From: an uncultured Prevotella sp.
GTDB taxonomy: Bacteria > Bacteroidota > Bacteroidia > Bacteroidales > Bacteroidaceae
Assembly: GCA_900319715.1 (NCBI GenBank)
Contig: ONPM01000001.1
Span: 1-57,450, forward strand
DNA length: 57,450 bases
Reading direction: 5' to 3'
Below the pieces are notes generated by a model. That model searched no databases and was not told the DNA's origin. It saw only the letters and a list, made by a program, of their open reading frames with translations. Positions 15,544 through 23,796 of this stretch are shown here, piece by piece. The translations under genes and the position numbers were made by a program. The first letter of the stretch is position 1. Every line of letters begins with the position of its first letter.

Positions 15544-16949
15544 TGAAAAAACTGCTTTTCATGTTGGTCGCCTTGCTCCCTGCCTTCCAGGGAGCAAGGG
15601 CGGACAACGTAGCACAGGCTATCTGGTGCAACGGTAACAAAACGCTGTACTTCGACTATCGTGCAACGGCGGTAACGGTGCGTAGTACATATGACAAACA
15701 AACCGTTACCGCAGTTTATACTGTGTCCAGTGAGAAAAAAACTACTTATCCGGATTGGAATCTTGATGCTACTTCTCCAGCAAGAGCTGCCACGACAGTA
15801 GTGTTTCAAGCGTCGTTCAATACTTTTACCCCAAAGAGTTGCTATGGATGGTTCCACCAGTTTACCCAGCTGACGTCTGTCGACGGATTGGCTAACCTCA
15901 ATACCAGCCAGGTGGAAATCCTGGATTTTATGTTCGACGGTTGCAGTAGTCTTGCGACCCTGGATGTCAGCACCTTTAACGTCAGTATGGTATCCACCGC
16001 AGCAAGCATGTTATTTAACTGTTCTAATCTAACCACCATCTATTGTAATAAAGCATGGAACATCACGAGTGCGTCAAGTTCAAGTATGTTTTACGGCGCT
16101 ACCAATCTGCGAGGTTATGATGGGAACTACGTGACAGGCACGATGGCCTCTCCTGCGGGCTATTTTACAACCAAACTAACAGAGACGCTCAACAACAATG
16201 CCAGCAACGAGACCACCATCTCGGACTGGGTAACCAACCATGTAAACGAATATGCCAATGTGACGCTTAGCGGGCACACGCTCTACAAGGACACCTATTG
16301 GAACACGCTGTGCCTGCCTTTCTCGATGAACCAAAAGCAAATAGGTGAGTCACCACTGGCAGGTGCTATCATCAGGCAACTGTACTCCGCAGATCTCGAA
16401 ACTTCAACAGGCACGCTTACACTGACTTTCTCTGATGCCTCAAGTATCGAAGCCGGCAAACCTTACATCGTAAAATGGACTTCGGGCGCTGATGTCACTA
16501 GCCCAGTATTCAACAATGTCGCTATCACCAGCGCTACACCTGAGGGGATAACTTTTGGCAATAAGGTGTATTTCGTGGGACAATACTCACCGTTCGAGAT
16601 TGTTGCGAGCGGAGCCTCTGGTAGTCACCAAGGCAACCTGGATGAGATTATCCTGCTGAGTGGTGGAAACAAACTGGGCTACTCGAAGAATCCGCGTACC
16701 AATACCAATGGTAACGCGCTACACAGTTTCTGTGCCCACTTCCGTGTTCCTGTTCCTTCAGCCTCCGTCCGAAGTTTTGTGATAGACTTTGGCGACGATG
16801 AGAATACCACGGGCATCTGCGTTGTGTCCAACGATAAAGGACAAATAACAAATGACAAATGGTACGCATTGGACGGCAGGGAACTGAACGGCAAGCCTTC
16901 CGCCAAGGGACTGTATATCAATAATGGGAAAAAAGTGCTTATTAGATAA
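15543..16949 (+). CDS. BspA-like surface protein (DUF285-type leucine-rich repeats) with secretion tail
   Basis: 468 residues from the ATG at 15543, which overlaps the MACPF stop as TAATG; an ATG at 15537 is an alternative. A signal peptide (MKKLLFMLVALLPAFQGARA) leads into BspA/DUF285-like repeats at about 95-190 (LTSVDGLANLNTSQVEILDF, MFDGCSSLATLDVSTFNV). A Prevotella-type beta domain (YWNTLCLPFSM) follows. The C-terminus is a tail module, WYALDGRELNGKPSAKGLYI then NNGKKVLIR, similar to type IX secretion sorting tails. It is presumably secreted or cell-surface attached; BspA relatives bind host proteins or other bacteria. Coupling to the MACPF gene suggests joint function. Confidence 0.8.
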   Translation: MKKLLFMLVALLPAFQGARADNVAQAIWCNGNKTLYFDYRATAVTVRSTYDKQTVTAVYTVSSEKKTTYPDWNLDATSPARAATTVVFQASFNTFTPKSCYGWFHQFTQLTSVDGLANLNTSQVEILDFMFDGCSSLATLDVSTFNVSMVSTAASMLFNCSNLTTIYCNKAWNITSASSSSMFYGATNLRGYDGNYVTGTMASPAGYFTTKLTETLNNNASNETTISDWVTNHVNEYANVTLSGHTLYKDTYWNTLCLPFSMNQKQIGESPLAGAIIRQLYSADLETSTGTLTLTFSDASSIEAGKPYIVKWTSGADVTSPVFNNVAITSATPEGITFGNKVYFVGQYSPFEIVASGASGSHQGNLDEIILLSGGNKLGYSKNPRTNTNGNALHSFCAHFRVPVPSASVRSFVIDFGDDENTTGICVVSNDKGQITNDKWYALDGRELNGKPSAKGLYINNGKKVLIR

Positions 16950-16958
16950 TCATAGAAT

Positions 16959-17105
16959 ATGAAAAAGAAGACATATATGAAGCCTGAGATGAAGGTGGTA
17001 AAGTTACAACATAAGCCCCATCTGCTGGTAGGTAGCGGCGGTTATGTCCGTGGCGTAAGTTCTGATGGCTTTTATTGGGAAAATACTGATGGCATTGACA
17101 GGTAA
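16959..17105 (+). CDS. 48-residue peptide, RiPP-precursor-like
   Basis: Starts 9 nt after the BspA-like gene. The sequence opens MKKKTYMKPEMKVVKLQHK, then PHLLVGSGGYVRG, and ends in the polar stretch YWENTDGIDR. The pattern KPxxxVVxLxxxxxLL-GSGG looks like a leader peptide with a Gly-Ser-Gly-Gly cleavage-type site followed by a short core. I recall similar short Bacteroidales ORFs. No dedicated modification enzyme or C39 peptidase-transporter is next to it, so the RiPP idea is unproven. It could be a small surface or signalling peptide. Confidence 0.55.
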   Translation: MKKKTYMKPEMKVVKLQHKPHLLVGSGGYVRGVSSDGFYWENTDGIDR

Positions 17106-17118
17106 GTTCGGTGTCTAA

Positions 17119-17190
17119 AAAAAGAAAGACAAAGATAATGAAAAGGACAACAAGGACACAGGAGGGTCAGGAATTTATGTGTCCTATTAA
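17119..17190 (+). pseudogene. Possible shifted C-terminal fragment of a small peptide gene
   Basis: A 23-codon open stretch without a start codon reads Lys/Asp/Asn-rich and ends GGSGIYVSY then stop. It is cut off upstream by a TAA at 17116 next to a run of seven A. It looks like the end of a peptide gene whose beginning is out of frame. Evidence is compositional only. Confidence 0.25.
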
Positions 17191-17229
17191 TTAAGATTAG
17201 AAGTATAACATCAACACATAGCAAGAAAT

Positions 17230-18429
17230 ATGAACTGTCACGTTGAAAACAACAGTCTCGTCATTTCCTTAGAGGGAAGTATCAGAGCAAACAATGCCGA
17301 TGCGGCAAAAAAGGAAGTACTGAGCATTGTAGAAGCCCATCCCGACAAGCAGATCGTGTTTGATGCAGCCAAACTGCACTACATTTCCAGCTCGGGACTT
17401 AGAATGTTGCTCATGGTCCAAAAGATGAAGGAACCAGAGACGGTTACTGTGAAAAACGTCGTACGAGGTGTTTACGACGTCTTTGATATGACTGGCTTTA
17501 CCAAGATTCTGAACATTCGCAAGAAGATACGAAGAGTCAGTATGGATGGCTTCGACATCATCGGACAAGGTCAGAGCAGCACTGTCTATCGCGCTGGCGA
17601 TGATATCATTGTCAAGTTGTACAACAAAGGCGTGCCACTTGAGAAGATCTATCAGGAGATAGACTACTCAAAGAAGGCCTTTTTGGCTGGCGTTCCGACA
17701 GCCATCTCCTTCGACTTGGTGGAATGCAACAATGCCTACGGTGCCATCTTTGAGATGGTAGATCATGCCGACACCATTGGACACGTACTGACAATGAGAC
17801 CGGATGAGTTTGATCGTATCATGGAGAAATTCGTTGCTACGTATAAGACCATCCATAGCTCAAACATAGAAAAAATGGGCGGTTTCACCTCTATTAAAGA
17901 CACCTGGAACAAATGGGCTGACGGCATGGGTGCTAATGGCTCGTTCACGGCAGAAGAAACGGCCATGCTCAAAAAGATGATTGCTGCCGTACCAGAGCGT
18001 CCCACCATGGTACATTGTGACTACCATGCTGGCAACGTGATGTATCAGCGTGACGAGATAGTCGTCATCGACATGGCCGACATTGGCTATGGTCATCCGA
18101 TTTTCGACTTGGCAGCCGGAGCCTTCCATGCCCGTTACAGCTATTTCCCCAAGCGACAGAAAGTTCACGGCATGTGCGAGGCCAACATGCTGAGATTCTG
18201 GGACACGCTGCTGAGCATGTATTTCAACGCCACCGACGACAGTCAGCTGCAGGAAATCAAGGAGATGTGCAGTGCCTTCGGACTGCTCCGTGGAGCCATC
18301 TTCCCCATGAAGCATGTGCAGATAGCTCCCGAGCTGAAAGCCTTCCACGTAGAAGAGACGCGTAAACACCTCTTCCCACGCATGGACTGGGCTATGGAGC
18401 AGGCGGCAAAACTCGACAGGTTTTTCTGA
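17230..18429 (+). CDS. STAS domain fused to an aminoglycoside-phosphotransferase-like kinase
   Basis: 399 residues. Residues 1-98 form a STAS (anti-sigma-factor antagonist) domain with the phosphorylatable Ser site YISSSGLRMLL at about 50-60. Residues about 110-399 form an APH/choline-kinase-like fold: a Gly-rich loop GQGQSSTVYR, the ATP-binding Lys in IIVKLYNK, the catalytic VHCDYHAGNVM at about 260-270, and the metal-binding IDMADIGYGHPIFDLA. The kinase part resembles the family first described as TIGR02172 in Fibrobacter. The fusion suggests the kinase or its product is controlled by partner-switching. Substrate is unknown. It lies between the small peptide and a symporter gene. Confidence 0.8.
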   Translation: MNCHVENNSLVISLEGSIRANNADAAKKEVLSIVEAHPDKQIVFDAAKLHYISSSGLRMLLMVQKMKEPETVTVKNVVRGVYDVFDMTGFTKILNIRKKIRRVSMDGFDIIGQGQSSTVYRAGDDIIVKLYNKGVPLEKIYQEIDYSKKAFLAGVPTAISFDLVECNNAYGAIFEMVDHADTIGHVLTMRPDEFDRIMEKFVATYKTIHSSNIEKMGGFTSIKDTWNKWADGMGANGSFTAEETAMLKKMIAAVPERPTMVHCDYHAGNVMYQRDEIVVIDMADIGYGHPIFDLAAGAFHARYSYFPKRQKVHGMCEANMLRFWDTLLSMYFNATDDSQLQEIKEMCSAFGLLRGAIFPMKHVQIAPELKAFHVEETRKHLFPRMDWAMEQAAKLDRFF

Positions 18430-18444
18430 AATTAGGACGAAAGC

Positions 18445-19698
18445 ATGACAAAGACACAGAAACAGATAGTAAGAACAGTGGCAGGACTGGTGCTGGGTGT
18501 GGTCTGCGGACTGCTGATGCACCACTTCATAGACCAACCCACGCAGGCGATGATCAACGACGATGTGCTGGTACCTCTGCGCAACGTGTTCCTTGATGCG
18601 CTGAAGATGATGATGGCACCCGTCACCTTCTTTGCCATTCTAGCCGGCGTTACCAATGTTCAGGACCCTGGCATGCTGGCAAATATGGGTGGCAAGATGG
18701 TGTCGGTATCACTGTTTATGCAGCTGATAACCGCCTTCCTGGGCTTGTTGCTCGCCGCGATGATATTCTCTGGCGACCTGACCTATATGCAGGCCGGTAT
18801 CGATACGTCGGGGCAGCCTCAGGCGGTATCTGATTTTCCGTCGCTGAAAGACCTGTTCTTCAGCATCGTGCCCAACAATATCGTCGATCCTTTCAAGGGC
18901 GGCAATATCCTGCAAGTGATGTTCCTGGCTATCTTCTTCGGCGTGGTGCTTAATAAGATGGGGCTGCCGAAGAAAGTCAACCAGGCCATCAGCTTCGCCT
19001 TCAACTTCTCCATCGCTGTGCTGAGAATCATCGTCCTCACCATTCCCGTCATGGTGTTCCTGTCGATGGCTTCGCTCATATCACGCACTGGACTCGATGC
19101 CCTTGTGGAGTTCAGCGGACTCTTTGGCGGACTCTGTCTCGGAGTGATTATCGTGTGGTTGGTGGGTGCGCTGACGGTGGTGCTCTTCTGCCGTTTTTCG
19201 CCCATACCATTCACCAGGAAACTGATGTCCATCAGTCCCTTCGTGTTCAGCGTAAGCAGTTCGCATGCTCGTCTGCCTTTCGTGCTGAAATTCTGTGAGG
19301 AGAAATTGGGCATCAACCCCAATCTGGCCACCTTCTCAATACCTGTTGGCGTACAGCTCAACAAGGCTGGCAACTGCATGTTCTTCTCGCTGATGACGCT
19401 GATGATGATGGCCATCTACGGCATCGAGCTGACATCTGACCTCTTCGTCACGCTGCTCTTCTCAGTGTGTATCATGTCAATAGCCAAGCCGCCAGTGCCC
19501 TGCGGAGGCATCATCTGTCTGGCTTACCTCTTTACCGTGGTGGGCGTACCGGCAGAGGCCATCAGCGTTGTCATCTGTGTTGACCCCATCGCTGCCATGT
19601 TCAACGGTGTGTGTAACGAGAGTGCCAATATCACCACCACCTTCGCACTTGCCAAGTCGAATAATATGCTGGATAAAGAAGTGTATTATAAAAGTTGA
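18445..19698 (+). CDS. Dicarboxylate/amino acid:cation symporter (DAACS family)
   Basis: 417 residues with about eight membrane helices and two re-entrant loops. Family motifs are LKMMMAPVTFFAILAGV in the N-terminal half, the Ser-rich hairpin SSSHARLPF (residues about 270-280), SIPVGVQLNKAGNCMFF, and PPVPCGGIICLAYLFTVVGVP. The family imports glutamate, aspartate, serine/threonine or C4-dicarboxylates with Na+ or H+. The exact substrate is not readable. It starts 15 nt after the STAS-kinase gene, so the two are probably cotranscribed. Confidence 0.92.
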   Translation: MTKTQKQIVRTVAGLVLGVVCGLLMHHFIDQPTQAMINDDVLVPLRNVFLDALKMMMAPVTFFAILAGVTNVQDPGMLANMGGKMVSVSLFMQLITAFLGLLLAAMIFSGDLTYMQAGIDTSGQPQAVSDFPSLKDLFFSIVPNNIVDPFKGGNILQVMFLAIFFGVVLNKMGLPKKVNQAISFAFNFSIAVLRIIVLTIPVMVFLSMASLISRTGLDALVEFSGLFGGLCLGVIIVWLVGALTVVLFCRFSPIPFTRKLMSISPFVFSVSSSHARLPFVLKFCEEKLGINPNLATFSIPVGVQLNKAGNCMFFSLMTLMMMAIYGIELTSDLFVTLLFSVCIMSIAKPPVPCGGIICLAYLFTVVGVPAEAISVVICVDPIAAMFNGVCNESANITTTFALAKSNNMLDKEVYYKS

Positions 19699-19730
19699 GG
19701 GTAATGATCTTACTTCCACAAAACGGTTAC

Positions 19731-19746
19731 GGTTACAATTGTAACC
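19731..19746. promoter_or_regulatory. 16-bp perfect palindrome upstream of a promoter
   Basis: GGTTACAATTGTAACC is a perfect palindrome ending 41 nt upstream of the TACCTTTG element at 19788. An extra GGTTAC half-site precedes it. This is a plausible binding site for a dimeric regulator, not identified. Confidence 0.45.
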
Positions 19747-19787
19747 ATTTTCAGGGCAAAAGCGTTGGTGGTTTGAGGGAAAATGAG

Positions 19788-19795
19788 TACCTTTG
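19788..19795 (+). promoter_or_regulatory. -7 promoter element TACCTTTG
   Basis: A perfect TAnnTTTG, 28 nt before the ATG at 19824. Confidence 0.6.
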
Positions 19796-19823
19796 CCCTC
19801 CATAAATATAATAAGGTATAACG

Positions 19824-20230
19824 ATGATGAACAAGGAAGATATAAAAGACCGCAATAGGCTGGAGCTGGCACTCGACCACGAGACGAGGCAGCTGATATC
19901 GTTTATTGCCTACAACTGGGATGCAGCCGCCTCACGCATGGAGCAGATCGCCAATGAACGCGAACAGGGACTGTACGACGATGACGGCACAGAGGCCATA
20001 GCCGTGTTCGCCCGTCTGGAGCGCGTCCTTTCTGCGCTGTTCGCCGTCAACGGCCGTCCACAGGCCGGCACCACTGGCATCGAGACCATCGGCATGGATG
20101 GCCGCCGCGAGGCTACCCCCGCTACGATGTACAGCGTGGATGCCCCGTCTATAACATGCTTGGCCAGCGCATGAACAAGAATACCCGCGGCTTGGTCATC
20201 TATAGAGGACGAAAGTACGTGAATAAATAA
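19824..20230 (+). pseudogene. Frameshifted gene: helical protein with a C-terminal secretion-type tail
   Basis: The open frame from 19824 (MMNKEDIKDRNRLELALDHE...) ends at 20174 in a non-natural-looking tail. Shifting by one base in the CCCC run at 20143-20146 restores a continuation VYNMLGQRMNKNTRGLVIY then RGRKYVNK to a TAA at 20228-20230. That is the same tail module seen on the BspA-like protein. One extra C would give an intact protein of about 135 residues. No signal peptide is present, which is odd for a secretion tail. It is either a mutation, a sequencing error, or a phase-variable tract. The body of the protein is unrecognised. Confidence 0.6.
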
Positions 20231-20258
20231 GAGATAATAATCAATCCATTTTTTAATT

Positions 20259-21788
20259 ATGATACAGAAGAACTTTTTTAGTAAGATGATGATGCTCTGT
20301 GTGGCAATAGTAGCCATGAGCATGACCATGCTGACATCGTGCAGCAGTAATGAAGACAACAGCAGCAGCAATGCAAGCTTTGTAGACCCCTATCAGGAGT
20401 ACTGGCAGGACAAGACCGCTAAGTACACCATCATGTTGTATGGTTGCGGTGGCGGTAATGTCGATACTCAGCTCACTGGAGCCATTCCTTTCATACAGCA
20501 ACGACTCAACGTGGAGACTAACCAGGTGCGCTTCGTAGTGATGTACTCCATGTCTAAGGATGACAGTATGTATCGTAAAGAGGCGAAGAAGGAAGGCCAG
20601 ACTTATACAGACCCCTTTGATCCAGACTACGGAGCGTGGGGTGAGACCTATCGCTATGAGCTGACTCCGTACATCACTGAGGAGAACTATCGCGAGAATG
20701 GCTACTACAAGCAAGCCAGCGAAGTAAAGCTCTATGACGTAGAGACCATCAAGGAGTTTATCAACTGGGCAAAGGAAACGGCTCCTGCAGAGAACTACAT
20801 CCTTATACCAACAAACCACGGAGGCGGCTTTGACCTCGATGACGAGCAAATGCCTGAAGTAATGCCTGAAGACTCACTTAAAACCCGTGCCATTGTCTAT
20901 GATGACAACCAGGATGGACGTGGTATTCCCACAAAAGCCTTCGCACAGGCTCTGAAGGAGACCAACACCCACCTGAAAGCTGTCTATTGGAATGGCTGCA
21001 TGATGTCACAACTCGAGGTGATGACAGAGATCGCTCCATACTGCGACTACCAGTTCGGTGGTGCCCATGTGCAACGTGCCCTGCCACGCCATTCATACGC
21101 CATCGTTGAGGCCTTGAACACCTATCCTGACAACTTCGAACAGGCAGCATTGCTTCAAAGCGAAATACTGAATGCTCCGAAAACTGAATACGAATATGGC
21201 TTGTCAGACGCACTCATTAATTCTGAGGACCCCATGAAAGATGCAAACGGCGATTTCGGCTGCTGGCGTTCTGCCGGCCTTGCTGCCATCAATGCCCAGG
21301 TGAAGGAACTTGCCGATGTGGTCACGAAAGGCTATGCCGACAGCGACACAAAGGGTAAGATAGACAATGCTACAAGCTCCGTCTATATGTTTGATAAGGA
21401 GTACAACTACGTGGACGTACTGGACTATGCGCTGCACATCTATTACAACCTGAAGACACCTGAAGCAGAAGAGATATACTTAAACCTTGAGAAAGCACTT
21501 GAAGAAGCAAAGGTATATCAGATCTGTTGCCTGAACAGGAAGATAGTAGCCACTGACGGTGAAGCTGTTTATACGAAGTGGCCTGCCACTGACCGTTACA
21601 GCCTGGGTATTTCACTCTATTCTTGTTTAAACTTGAGATGGTTATACTACAATAGTGTTTACAAGGCATCTGCTTTCGATAAGGTAACGGGTTGGAGCAA
21701 ATTCATTGACATGAACCTACAGGAGCTTGATCCGAACGTCAATCCTGCGAACGATTCAAACATTACTCCATTCTGGATGGCGGACTAA
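20259..21788 (+). CDS. Clostripain (C11) family cysteine peptidase, lipoprotein
   Basis: 509 residues. A signal peptide with lipobox LTSC (Cys28) is followed by SSNEDN and a Ser-rich linker, suggesting surface exposure. The C11 fold is visible: a strand YTIMLYGCGGGNVD, the catalytic His in IPTNHGGGFD (about residue 190) and the catalytic Cys in VYWNGCMMSQLEV (about 250). The family cuts after basic residues, mainly Arg, and often needs Ca2+ and self-processing. It follows the frameshifted gene by 28 nt and is terminated by a REP-like hairpin. The host or microbial target is unknown. Confidence 0.88.
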   Translation: MIQKNFFSKMMMLCVAIVAMSMTMLTSCSSNEDNSSSNASFVDPYQEYWQDKTAKYTIMLYGCGGGNVDTQLTGAIPFIQQRLNVETNQVRFVVMYSMSKDDSMYRKEAKKEGQTYTDPFDPDYGAWGETYRYELTPYITEENYRENGYYKQASEVKLYDVETIKEFINWAKETAPAENYILIPTNHGGGFDLDDEQMPEVMPEDSLKTRAIVYDDNQDGRGIPTKAFAQALKETNTHLKAVYWNGCMMSQLEVMTEIAPYCDYQFGGAHVQRALPRHSYAIVEALNTYPDNFEQAALLQSEILNAPKTEYEYGLSDALINSEDPMKDANGDFGCWRSAGLAAINAQVKELADVVTKGYADSDTKGKIDNATSSVYMFDKEYNYVDVLDYALHIYYNLKTPEAEEIYLNLEKALEEAKVYQICCLNRKIVATDGEAVYTKWPATDRYSLGISLYSCLNLRWLYYNSVYKASAFDKVTGWSKFIDMNLQELDPNVNPANDSNITPFWMAD

Positions 21789-21800
21789 TGCATATCGTGT

Positions 21801-21863
21801 AACAGAGGGACGGTTCTTTTGTTATATCCATCGCTGATGTAACAAAAGAACCGTCCTCTTGTA
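21801..21863. repeat. REP-like hairpin (GGGACGGTTCTTTTGTTA type)
   Basis: A perfect 16-bp stem (21809-21824 with 21840-21855) plus a bulged extension, loop 15 nt, 20 nt after the clostripain stop. Sequences of this GGGACGGTTCTTTT type are, as I recall, dispersed in many anaerobe genomes. It can also terminate transcription. Confidence 0.6.
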
Positions 21864-21892
21864 TCAACACATGCCGATAGAATTCTTGCATT

Positions 21893-22657
21893 TTATTGAA
21901 AATTTCTGTTTATCCAAATCCTCATTAGCGGATCAGAGACAAAGAACGACTTATGCTGCTCGGTAATGATGTCTAAATCTAACAGACGTTTCGCGGCAGA
22001 CTGTACTGCACTGGCTGATTTCAAGTGGTGTCGCTTCACGAAATCGGAAGAAGTGATGCGCAACACATTGCGGTCGGCAGCTATCGCATATAGCAACTCT
22101 TTTTGCTGCTCTGTCACATAAGCCAACAGCTCCTGCAGCCGTTTACCGTTTTGCTGTATGAGTTGGTCTGCAGTTGCTTGCATCTGGCTCAGTGTACATA
22201 TTTCGCCTGACAGTGTAGCGGCATAAGTGTCGTGCAAGAGCTTATGCACATACAGGGTTACGCCATCAAATGTCTGGTAGGCCCATTCTATGGCCTCTGA
22301 TTCAATCATCTTGTCTGTGGCCTGGAACTGCAGGATGGCAAATGTTTTATATACCTCAAGGTCGATGGGATCGAGCTGCAACAGTGATGCACTTTGGTAA
22401 AAAGGTCGTTTGTCAGAGAAAAACATCTCGTTCATCAGACGACGCTCTGAACCAGCAAAGATGAAGTGCGTGTTCTGTAGTTTTTGTATGCGCCCTCTCA
22501 GCAGTGCTTCGATGTTATCTTTCTGATATTTCGTGATTTGCTGAAACTCGTCAATGGCTATGATACACGGTTTGTCAGCTTTCTCAAGATAACTGAATAT
22601 TTCTTCAAGTGTATATTCAGGCGTACTTGCAAATAAAATTATGCTAAAAGAATAATT
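21893..22657 (-). pseudogene. Truncated AAA ATPase (archaeal/ATPase_2 type), N-terminus missing
   Basis: The frame is open leftward from 22657 but has no usable start until residue MNEMFF at 22435. The upstream codons clearly code for the ATPase core: the Walker B strand PCIIAIDEFQQI, then RIQKLQNTHFIFAGSERRLM. The C-terminal lid and winged-helix (SSDFVKRHHLKSASAVQSA) are intact. Walker A and about the first 100 residues are absent and the frame begins at a stop codon at 22658. This is a decayed gene or the recombined half of one. A short protein from 22435 might still be made but would lack ATP binding. Confidence 0.75.
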
Positions 22658-22669
22658 TTAGTAGAATAA

Positions 22670-22840
22670 AAGTTCTCACTCCTCACGCCCAAGTTACGAA
22701 ATCTGCCCATAGGAGCGATGCCCGACTGGGAGTTCACCCAGCAAGAGACAATACTCCCACTAGGCACCACACTCTTCCTCTATACTGATGGCCTGACCGA
22801 GGCCGAAAATGCCGAACGCCAAATGTTCGAATACCTCTAA
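22670..22840 (+). pseudogene. Remnant of a SpoIIE/RsbU-type PP2C phosphatase
   Basis: About 56 codons without a start. They read KLRNLPIGAMPDWEFTQQET, then LPLGTTLFLYTDGLTEAENA, then ERQMFEYL and stop. LYTDGLTEA is the metal-binding motif near the end of SpoIIE-type phosphatases. Both ends are missing relative to a family member. It abuts the truncated ATPase, so 22657-22670 is a recombination or deletion junction. Confidence 0.7.
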
Positions 22841-22856
22841 ATATCATAAAAGAACA

Positions 22857-22880
22857 AATCCCTGCCGGTTGGCAGGGATT
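22857..22880. terminator. Terminator hairpin downstream of lpxA
   Basis: A perfect 10-bp stem AATCCCTGCC/GGCAGGGATT with a GGTT loop. On the minus strand it is followed by a T-rich tail, right after the lpxA stop. Confidence 0.75.
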
Positions 22881-22886
22881 CGCTTG

Positions 22887-23666
22887 TTATTTACACATGA
22901 TACCACGCTTCGTGTTCTCAAGGAATTTGATGATGTTCTGAATCTCAGGACTGTCGGGCACCTGGTCACGGATCTGGTTTATCACGTCAAACACGCTCGT
23001 CTTTCCGTGGAAGAGCAGACGATAGGCGTTGGCAATGTGGTTCTGAACCTTCTTGTCGACCCCGGCATAGTCGAGCATCGTGGTGTTAGGACCTCCATAC
23101 TCCATCGGATTACCACCGGCAATGACATAAGGAGGAACGTCGTGCGAGAAGGCCGTACCAGCCTGGATCAACGAGAGGTCACCGGCACGGGTGTTGGCAT
23201 TCTGAATGGCTCCACTGGAGAAGATGACGCCATTTCCGATCTCACAGTCGCCTGCGATCTTCGTGCCATAACCAAACACACAGTTCGTTCCCACCGTCAC
23301 GTCGTGACTGATGTGGGTTCCTTCGAGCAGGTAGTTGTGGTTGCCGATCTTCGTCACACCGCCACGGTTGGTACCACGGTTGATGACGACATTCTCTCGG
23401 ATGATGTTGTTATCACCAATCTCCACATACGACTTGGCACCACGGAAGTTAAAGTCCTGCGGTAAGGCGGCGATGACAGAACCCTGATGGATCTTGTTAC
23501 TGTTGCCGATGCGCGAGCCGCTGCAGATGGAAACGAAGGGGAAGATGATGCAGTTGTCACCGATCTCCACGTCGTCCTCAATATACACGAATGGGAATAT
23601 CTTACAGTTATTGCCGATCTTCGCCTTTGGACTTATCTCGGCTTTAGGGGAAATTTCACTTGCCAT
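22887..23666 (-). CDS. lpxA: Acyl-ACP--UDP-N-acetylglucosamine O-acyltransferase
   Basis: 259 residues from the ATG at 23666 (MASEISPKAEISPKAKIG), which gives the family length; an in-frame ATG at 23687 would add 7 residues. It forms a left-handed beta-helix of hexapeptide repeats (IGDNC, IGNSN, VEIGDNNIIREN). The catalytic His is in GNHNYLLEGTHISHD and the C-terminal helices end TKRGIMCK. It catalyses the first step of lipid A synthesis. No lpxD, lpxC-fabZ or lpxB is adjacent. It lies 130 nt after the RND outer-membrane gene on the same strand. Confidence 0.9.
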   Translation of the reverse strand: MASEISPKAEISPKAKIGNNCKIFPFVYIEDDVEIGDNCIIFPFVSICSGSRIGNSNKIHQGSVIAALPQDFNFRGAKSYVEIGDNNIIRENVVINRGTNRGGVTKIGNHNYLLEGTHISHDVTVGTNCVFGYGTKIAGDCEIGNGVIFSSGAIQNANTRAGDLSLIQAGTAFSHDVPPYVIAGGNPMEYGGPNTTMLDYAGVDKKVQNHIANAYRLLFHGKTSVFDVINQIRDQVPDSPEIQNIIKFLENTKRGIMCK

Positions 23667-23796
23667 ACTATCTATTTTTTTGGACATAAGTTCATTTGTC
23701 TCTTTTAGACATAAGAACAAAAGGACATATTTTTCTTTTCCTGTCTGGGTGTAGTTATTATGTTCTTATGTTCTTCTGTCTAAAAAGTTCTTCTGT

